Shown here in pieces: positions 8,918 through 13,193 of a stretch of 13,193 nucleotides of DNA. The translations under genes and the position numbers were made by a program. Every line of letters begins with the position of its first letter. The stretch's first letter is position 1. This DNA is from Actinomycetota bacterium (GTDB lineage Bacteria > Actinomycetota > Actinomycetes > Nanopelagicales > Nanopelagicaceae). Location of the stretch: the NCBI GenBank assembly GCA_029978425.1, contig JAPOJL010000014.1, forward strand, positions 1 through 13,193. The letters are read 5' to 3'. The notes below the pieces were generated by a model. The model ran no database searches. It was not told the DNA's origin and saw only the letters and a list, made by a program, of their open reading frames with translations.

Positions 8918-9787
8918 ATGAGCATCAAGAATCTGCTTAGATCATCGAAAGAACAATGTATTGCGGCGCAGATTGATGGAGTCGAAGCTGAACTCATCTT
9001 GGCTCATGTTCTCGGTGTTGGTCGTATGGATCTTCACGCACGTGACTTCTCGCTATCACCAGAACAAGAAGAGTTGTTTCACGAATTGATCGCTGCGCGC
9101 ATTGCTGGAACTCCAACGCAATACCTCACAGGAGAGGCTCCCTTTCGTTATATCACATTCGCTGTAGGACCTGGAGTATTAATCCCGCGTCCAGAAACTG
9201 AATTACTTGTTGATGCAGCGCTGGTTGAAATTGAACGAATTCAATCCGCACCAGGAGCTGCTACAACTCCAGCTGTCAGCGTTGTGGATCTCGGAGCAGG
9301 ATCAGGAGCCATTGCAATATCAATTGCACATGAAGCAAGGCAGCGGAAGATGCCGGTCCATGTAGTGGCCGTTGAGAAATCTGAGGCTGCACAAGAGTGG
9401 CTGGCGAAGAACATTTCCCGCCACGACGTAGATGTCCGCGTTATTAAGAGCGATGTTGCCCAGGCGTTAGAAGGCGTTAAATGCGATCTTGTGGTGGCCA
9501 ATCCTCCCTATGTTCCCAATAACGTCGTATTGCCAGATCTCGTGAGCAAGAACGAGCCGCGTGAAGCGCTCTATGGAGGAGCCAATGACGGCTTAGATCT
9601 TCCAACCTTATTTATTGCTGCAGCAACGAGATTGCTCAAACCAGGTGGGTTTCTCATCCTTGAGCACTTTGAAAATCAATCAGCGCTTCTTGAGCGCGAA
9701 CTAAGTCCGCACTACTCTGACATTTCTCATTACACCGATCTCAATCAGAGACCGCGGTGGATGACGGCGCGCAGGAAGGGGGAGTGA
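8918..9787 (+). CDS. prmC: Release factor glutamine methyltransferase
   Basis: Transfers a methyl group from S-adenosylmethionine to the glutamine of the GGQ motif in release factors. The product from ATG 8918 has 289 residues. The N-terminal helical RF-binding domain (1-75) is followed by PRPETELL (90-97), the SAM-binding motif DLGAGSGAIAIS (124-135), the acidic motif around E153 (VVAVEK), and the diagnostic NPPY (195-198), which binds the substrate glutamine. Start choice is uncertain: TTG 8906 is in frame, and neither has a good Shine-Dalgarno; the ATG gives an N-terminus (MSIKNLLRSS) of usual length. It lies 27 nt after prfA in the same frame, and its stop overlaps the next ATG by one base (TGATG). 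Confidence 0.95.
   Translation: MSIKNLLRSSKEQCIAAQIDGVEAELILAHVLGVGRMDLHARDFSLSPEQEELFHELIAARIAGTPTQYLTGEAPFRYITFAVGPGVLIPRPETELLVDAALVEIERIQSAPGAATTPAVSVVDLGAGSGAIAISIAHEARQRKMPVHVVAVEKSEAAQEWLAKNISRHDVDVRVIKSDVAQALEGVKCDLVVANPPYVPNNVVLPDLVSKNEPREALYGGANDGLDLPTLFIAAATRLLKPGGFLILEHFENQSALLERELSPHYSDISHYTDLNQRPRWMTARRKGE
9773..9784 (+). promoter_or_regulatory. Purine-rich ribosome-binding site of the YrdC-like gene
   Basis: AGGAAGGGGGAG, inside the end of prmC, ends 2 nt before ATG 9787, with GGAAGG at a usable distance. It supports ATG 9787 over the in-frame GTG at 9757, which lies deeper in prmC. Confidence 0.5.
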
Positions 9788-10443
9788 TGGGAGAGAGATT
9801 CTCGCTCACCGATGGCGTAATCGATAACGCAGAATTACTAGAACGCGCGGTCGCAGCTCTCCGCGATGGAAAGTTAATTATTGCTCCACTTGAACACGCG
9901 TACGTCTTTGTCGCTGATGCTTTTAATCATGCGGCCGTGAAGAAAATTCACTTACTTCGTCAAGATGCGCGAGGTGTTGCTGCACAAGTCATCGTTGGCG
10001 ATATCAAGACTGTAAAAGGAATAACTTTGGAATTTGGCACAACCATTAATTCGATCTGCGAAAAATTCTGGCCTGGATTATTAACAGTAAATATTGCGCC
10101 GGCTCGTGGATTAGTCTGGGATTTAGGAGATGAACGCACTCTCGAAGAAATCGCAGTGCGTGTTCCAGCCGCAGATTTCATCCGTGACGTAGCTCTTGCT
10201 TCAGGTCCACTTGCAATCGGATCGGCCACATTGGCAGGTCGACCACCAACGCGAAAGTCACGATTCTTTCCCTGCCTTGATAGCGACTATGCCGCAATCT
10301 TTGATGCAGGCGATTTACCTGAAGGGCCGAACTCGACTGTGATCTCTGTTAAGGATGATGGTGTGATGCTGCGCCGCCAAGGAGCAATATCACTCGCCGA
10401 CTTGCGCTCAGTAACGCCGAATATCGCAGTCCCCGCCTCGTAG
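9787..10443 (+). CDS. Sua5/YrdC/TsaC-fold protein with eroded active-site motifs
   Basis: By position (after prmC) and overall similarity this belongs to the Sua5/YrdC family, whose members make threonylcarbamoyl-AMP for the tRNA t6A modification. The 218-residue length fits the short TsaC type. Preserved are LRDGKLIIAP (25-34), FWPGLLTV (94-101), WDLGD (111-115), RVP (125-127), GRPPT (151-155), PNSTVISV (181-188) and LRRQGAI (195-201). Key motifs are changed: PTDTVYG reads PLEHAYV (34-40), the nucleotide/bicarbonate-site K-G-R reads R-Q-D (58-60), and SSAN reads GSAT (145-148). These substitutions make ordinary threonylcarbamoyl-AMP synthesis doubtful. It may be a repurposed or inactive paralogue with a true TsaC elsewhere, or a divergent active enzyme. 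The frame is clean and codon use resembles the neighbours, so it looks maintained and not decaying. I therefore give no gene symbol. Confidence 0.85.
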   Translation: MGERFSLTDGVIDNAELLERAVAALRDGKLIIAPLEHAYVFVADAFNHAAVKKIHLLRQDARGVAAQVIVGDIKTVKGITLEFGTTINSICEKFWPGLLTVNIAPARGLVWDLGDERTLEEIAVRVPAADFIRDVALASGPLAIGSATLAGRPPTRKSRFFPCLDSDYAAIFDAGDLPEGPNSTVISVKDDGVMLRRQGAISLADLRSVTPNIAVPAS

Positions 10444-10450
10444 TTGACAC

Positions 10451-10456
10451 TAGTAT
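10451..10456 (+). promoter_or_regulatory. Candidate -10 box of a leaderless glyA promoter
   Basis: TAGTAT fits TANNNT and ends 7 nt before the glyA ATG, so transcription would start at or beside the A of ATG. The 20-nt gap has no Shine-Dalgarno. This is the usual geometry of leaderless genes in Actinobacteria. No good -35 is seen 16-18 nt upstream, so support is partial. Confidence 0.42.
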
Positions 10457-10463
10457 TTCGCAC

Positions 10464-11729
10464 ATGTCTGAGACCTTCTTCGGCCCCGATTTCGCGCAAC
10501 TTCAAGCGCAAGACCCAGAAATCGCCGCGATTGTTCTCTCCGAGCTTGATCGTCAACGCAAGAGCCTCCAACTCATTGCAAGTGAAAACTTCACTTCACC
10601 TGCTGTATTAGCAACGTTGGGATCCACACTCTCCAATAAATATGCAGAAGGGTATCCAGGCAAGCGTTATTACGGTGGTTGCGAAGAAGTTGATAAAGCA
10701 GAAGTGATTGGCATTGCACGCGCTAAGGAATTATTTGGTGCGGAACATGCAAATCTCCAACCACACTCTGGCGCTAGCGCAAATGTCGCGGTCTATCAAG
10801 CATTCACAAAACCTGGAGATACAGTTCTTGCGATGTCACTTCCTCACGGTGGCCACCTCACGCACGGATCGAAAGTTAACTTCTCTGGCAAGTGGTTTAA
10901 CGTTGAGTCATATGGGGTTCGCCAGGATAATGAATTAATTGATTACGATGAACTGCGCGATATTGCTCGTCGCGTTAAGCCGAAAATGATCTGTTCCGGA
11001 GCAACGGCATACCCAAGTTTGATTGATTTTAAAACGATCCGAGAGATTTGCGATGAAGTGGGCGCAATCATGTGGGTCGATGCTGCGCACTTCATTGGTT
11101 TGGTTGCAGGTAGAGCAATCCCATCTCCTGTTCCATATGCCGATGTTGTTTCATTTACAACTCATAAAGTTTTGCGTGGCCCACGAGGCGGAATGATTCT
11201 CTCTAAAGCGCAACATGCCGCAGCAGTTGATAAAGCGGTATTTCCCGGGATGCAGGGCGGTCCGATCATGAGCGCTGTAGCTGGAAAAGCAGTTGCTCTC
11301 AAGGAATGTGCCACTGTTGAATACCAAAATTATGCAAAGAAAGTTATCGAGAACGCCAAAGCGCTTGCTTCAGCTCTAGAGAAAGAAGGCATGCGCGCTG
11401 TTTCTGGGGGAACGGAAACTCACTTAGCTCTGATTGATATTCGTAGCACTGGAGTAAATGGCAAAGTTGCTGATGAGCGATGTGGCAGAGCTGGAATTTC
11501 ACTGAATAAGAATGCAATTCCTTACGATCCCGAAACTCCAGCTGTAACAAGTGGAATTCGCGTGGGAACTCCAGCCACGACGACTCAAGGTATGGGCATC
11601 CCAGAAATGTCTGCGATTGCATCATTCATTGCTCGTGCCATCAAAGATGGCGAAGATGATGCTAAAGCGGCTGCCATCCGCAGCGATGTGTATTCGTTGA
11701 CCGCAAAATTCCCCGTTTATCCCCGCTAA
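10464..11729 (+). CDS. glyA: Serine hydroxymethyltransferase
   Basis: PLP enzyme interconverting serine plus tetrahydrofolate with glycine plus 5,10-methylene-tetrahydrofolate, the main source of one-carbon units. The product has 421 residues, full length. Landmarks are LIASENFTSPAV (37-48), KYAEGYPGKRYYGGCE (59-74), QPHSGASAN (99-107), the VDAAHFIGLVAG segment with D206 and H209, and the PLP lysine K235 in FTTHKVLRGPRGG. Two positions differ from the usual sequence: V236 replaces the common threonine after the PLP lysine, and the usual DMAHxAG reads DAAHFIG. Late motifs (GMQGGP, NKNAIPYDP, SGIRVGTPATTT) are normal. The gene follows the YrdC-like gene by 20 nt without a Shine-Dalgarno, and its TAA overlaps the next ATG by one base. 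Confidence 0.97.
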   Translation: MSETFFGPDFAQLQAQDPEIAAIVLSELDRQRKSLQLIASENFTSPAVLATLGSTLSNKYAEGYPGKRYYGGCEEVDKAEVIGIARAKELFGAEHANLQPHSGASANVAVYQAFTKPGDTVLAMSLPHGGHLTHGSKVNFSGKWFNVESYGVRQDNELIDYDELRDIARRVKPKMICSGATAYPSLIDFKTIREICDEVGAIMWVDAAHFIGLVAGRAIPSPVPYADVVSFTTHKVLRGPRGGMILSKAQHAAAVDKAVFPGMQGGPIMSAVAGKAVALKECATVEYQNYAKKVIENAKALASALEKEGMRAVSGGTETHLALIDIRSTGVNGKVADERCGRAGISLNKNAIPYDPETPAVTSGIRVGTPATTTQGMGIPEMSAIASFIARAIKDGEDDAKAAAIRSDVYSLTAKFPVYPR

Positions 11730-12820
11730 TGCGCGAGTACTCACTCACACTTCTCATCGCTGCAGCGTTGACGTATATGTTGACGCCGCTTGTACGTAAT
11801 TTCGCGCTGCGCAAGAAAGCGGTCGCAAATGTGCGAGAGAGAGATATTCACACCGAAACTACGCCGCGTTGGGGCGGAGTCGCGATGTGGATTTCAATGG
11901 GCGCAACTCTTCTCATGGTGCAGAACCTTGAATTAGTGGGAAAGGCATATAGCCGCGAACTTCTAGGAATTTTTCTCGCCGCTTCTTTTGTATTACTCAT
12001 CGGCATTTTGGATGATCGATTCGAGCTCGATGCAGTCACGAAGTTGGCGGGACAGGGCCTTGCTGCGGCGATCTTACTTTTATTTGGAATTCAAATTCTC
12101 TGGCTACCGATTGATGGCATCATCGTGCTACCAACAAATATTGGCCAATTACTCACAGTCCTTGTTGTCATTGTCATCATCAATGCGGTTAATTTCATTG
12201 ATGGGCTTGATGGTTTAGCTACTGGAATCGTCGCAATATCTGCAGCGTCATTCTTTGGTTTCTCATATTTATTGGCGGTGGAGAATGGATTTAGCCGTGC
12301 TGGCGCTCCATCACTCGTGACTGCGATTGTCATTGGAACCTGCATTGGATTCCTCCCACACAACATTCATCCAGCGCGAATCTTTATGGGGGATTCTGGC
12401 TCGATGTTCTTAGGTTTAGTTTTAGCTGCCGCGGCAATTACTTTGATGGGTCAGATTGATGCTAACGCAGTCTTCTCGGAAAACATTGGCCCCGCTGCAC
12501 TTCCTCTGCTCTTGCCATTCGCAGTTCTCGCAATTCCATTACTTGATTTGGGGCTTGCGGTTCTGCGTCGAGTGCGCCGCGGTAAATCACCATTTGCACC
12601 TGATAAAGAGCATCTGCACCATAAATTGATGTCAATGGGGAATTCGCAACAACGTACCTCAGTAATCCTCTATCTCGGAACTGGAATGTTGGCGTTACCA
12701 GCGATGCTCTCAGCATTTATTCCAGTCTGGGCCGCGCTCGTAGTAGGAGCCTTACTTCTCATTCTTGCAATTACATTTACTAAACGCGAAAAGCGCATAA
12801 AAGTTGAGGCTCAAGTCTGA
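11729..12820 (+). CDS. Polyprenyl-phosphate N-acetylhexosamine-1-phosphate transferase (WecA/TagO/MraY family)
   Basis: Integral membrane enzyme that transfers a sugar-1-phosphate, in relatives GlcNAc-1-phosphate from UDP-GlcNAc, to a polyprenyl phosphate carrier, the first step in making cell-wall-linked glycans. The product has 363 residues and about ten or eleven hydrophobic segments. Family motifs are RWGG (47-50), the Mg-binding DD95-96 in GILDDRFEL, NFIDGLDGLA (155-164) with its conserved aspartates, GDSGS (221-225) and the cytoplasmic histidine motif DKEHLHH (292-298). The HLHH pattern and the absence of MraY-specific sequence favour WecA/TagO over MraY; the exact sugar and acceptor cannot be read from sequence. 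Its position just before atpI matches rfe/wecA of other Actinobacteria. It overlaps glyA and atpI by one base each. Confidence 0.92.
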   Translation: MREYSLTLLIAAALTYMLTPLVRNFALRKKAVANVRERDIHTETTPRWGGVAMWISMGATLLMVQNLELVGKAYSRELLGIFLAASFVLLIGILDDRFELDAVTKLAGQGLAAAILLLFGIQILWLPIDGIIVLPTNIGQLLTVLVVIVIINAVNFIDGLDGLATGIVAISAASFFGFSYLLAVENGFSRAGAPSLVTAIVIGTCIGFLPHNIHPARIFMGDSGSMFLGLVLAAAAITLMGQIDANAVFSENIGPAALPLLLPFAVLAIPLLDLGLAVLRRVRRGKSPFAPDKEHLHHKLMSMGNSQQRTSVILYLGTGMLALPAMLSAFIPVWAALVVGALLLILAITFTKREKRIKVEAQV

Positions 12821-13193
12821 TGGATATCTCAAGTTCTAATAAAGCAATGTGGCGTGGCGCTCTAATTCCCTCGATGGTGTTGGGAGTCCTTGCGCTCGTA
12901 GTTTCAACAATCGTAAAAGGATCTGCGGGCCTTTTAGGCAGCGCACTTGCAACCTTCACTGTTGTAATTTTTTTCTCTGTCTCACTATTAGTTGGACGAC
13001 TCACAAAGAACGCCGATCCGATCAGCACGATGGCTCTTGCGATGTTTTCGTACTTCACAAAGTTACTTTTGATCGCGGGGTTCTTGATTGCCGTAACCCG
13101 CTTGACTAACGAAAACGATGTTGATCGAACCAGCTTTGGCGTCAGCGCACTCGTGATCGCAACAGGTTGGCTTGCTGGGGAGGTTCGTGCCTT
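12820..13193 (+). CDS. atpI: ATP synthase protein I (AtpI-like), 3' end outside window
   Basis: The frame opens with ATG at 12820, overlapping the upstream stop (TGATG), and stays open to the window end, giving 124 complete codons. The product begins MDISSSNKAMWRGALIPSM and has four hydrophobic segments, near residues 14-30, 33-55, 70-90 and 106-122, with short polar loops, as in the small membrane protein AtpI. AtpI is thought to help assemble the c-ring or carry Mg2+ in other bacteria. Sequence conservation in this family is low, so the call rests on topology and on the wecA-atpI order known in Actinobacteria; the rest of the F1Fo operon would be expected just downstream. Confidence 0.8.
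   Translation, partial: MDISSSNKAMWRGALIPSMVLGVLALVVSTIVKGSAGLLGSALATFTVVIFFSVSLLVGRLTKNADPISTMALAMFSYFTKLLLIAGFLIAVTRLTNENDVDRTSFGVSALVIATGWLAGEVRA

Noticed and set aside
8890..8940. 16-codon ORF starting at ATG 8890 overlapping the prfA stop (TGATG) and the prmC start
   Set aside because: Too short, no ribosome-binding site spaced for it and no recognisable peptide; it might couple prmC translation, but nothing beyond geometry supports that.
9757..9786. In-frame GTG extending the YrdC-like protein by 10 residues
   Set aside because: Lies deep inside prmC, adds a sequence not seen in the family, and the purine-rich ribosome-binding site favours ATG 9787.
10444..10449. Perfect TTGACA just upstream of glyA
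   Set aside because: At 16-18 nt downstream there is no -10-like hexamer, only glyA coding sequence, so it is probably chance; the TAGTAT beside it fits a leaderless promoter better.

Overview
The window is a co-directional (all + strand) stretch of conserved bacterial core genes. Order: argS(3' part)-lysA-hom-thrC-thrB-rho-rpmE-prfA-prmC-sua5/tsaC-like-glyA-wecA/tagO-like-atpI(5' part). From memory, this is the order seen in Actinobacteria such as Streptomyces, where it leads into the atp operon. The Rho protein has the long Asn/Asp/Ser- then Arg/Asp-rich insert typical of actinobacterial Rho. Base composition is moderate (around half G+C by eye), gene spacing is tight (overlaps of 1-4 nt) and proteins are of minimal length. 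Together these suggest a streamlined, lower-GC freshwater actinobacterium of the acI / Nanopelagicales type. The family call and synteny are well supported; the genus is inference.

Region 1 (1-5550) is an amino-acid block: arginyl-tRNA synthetase, diaminopimelate decarboxylase (last step of lysine synthesis), then homoserine dehydrogenase, threonine synthase and homoserine kinase (aspartate to threonine). The junctions argS/lysA (3 nt), lysA/hom (4-nt overlap), hom/thrC (4-nt overlap) and thrC/thrB (2 nt) point to one operon. thrC is interrupted by a single-base deletion near 3818/3819 as given; both halves are otherwise well conserved.

Region 2 (5551-7754) holds rho and rpmE. A 173-nt leader precedes rho, with a possible promoter and a small hairpin just before the start codon. 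A 122-nt gap precedes rpmE, which has a strong ribosome-binding site and ends in a textbook intrinsic terminator (7711-7754).

Region 3 (7755-13193) is a second tight operon: release factor RF1, its methyltransferase PrmC, a Sua5/YrdC-fold protein whose signature motifs are badly eroded, serine hydroxymethyltransferase, a WecA/TagO-type polyprenyl-phosphate sugar-1-phosphate transferase, and AtpI cut by the window end. glyA lacks a Shine-Dalgarno sequence but has a TANNNT box 7 nt before its ATG, which suggests an internal leaderless promoter.

I see no mobile element, CRISPR array, rRNA or tRNA gene, and no non-coding stretch over 300 nt. No clearly novel system is present. The items most worth a second look are the degenerate YrdC-like protein, the thrC frameshift with its ATGA restart geometry, and the candidate leaderless glyA promoter.
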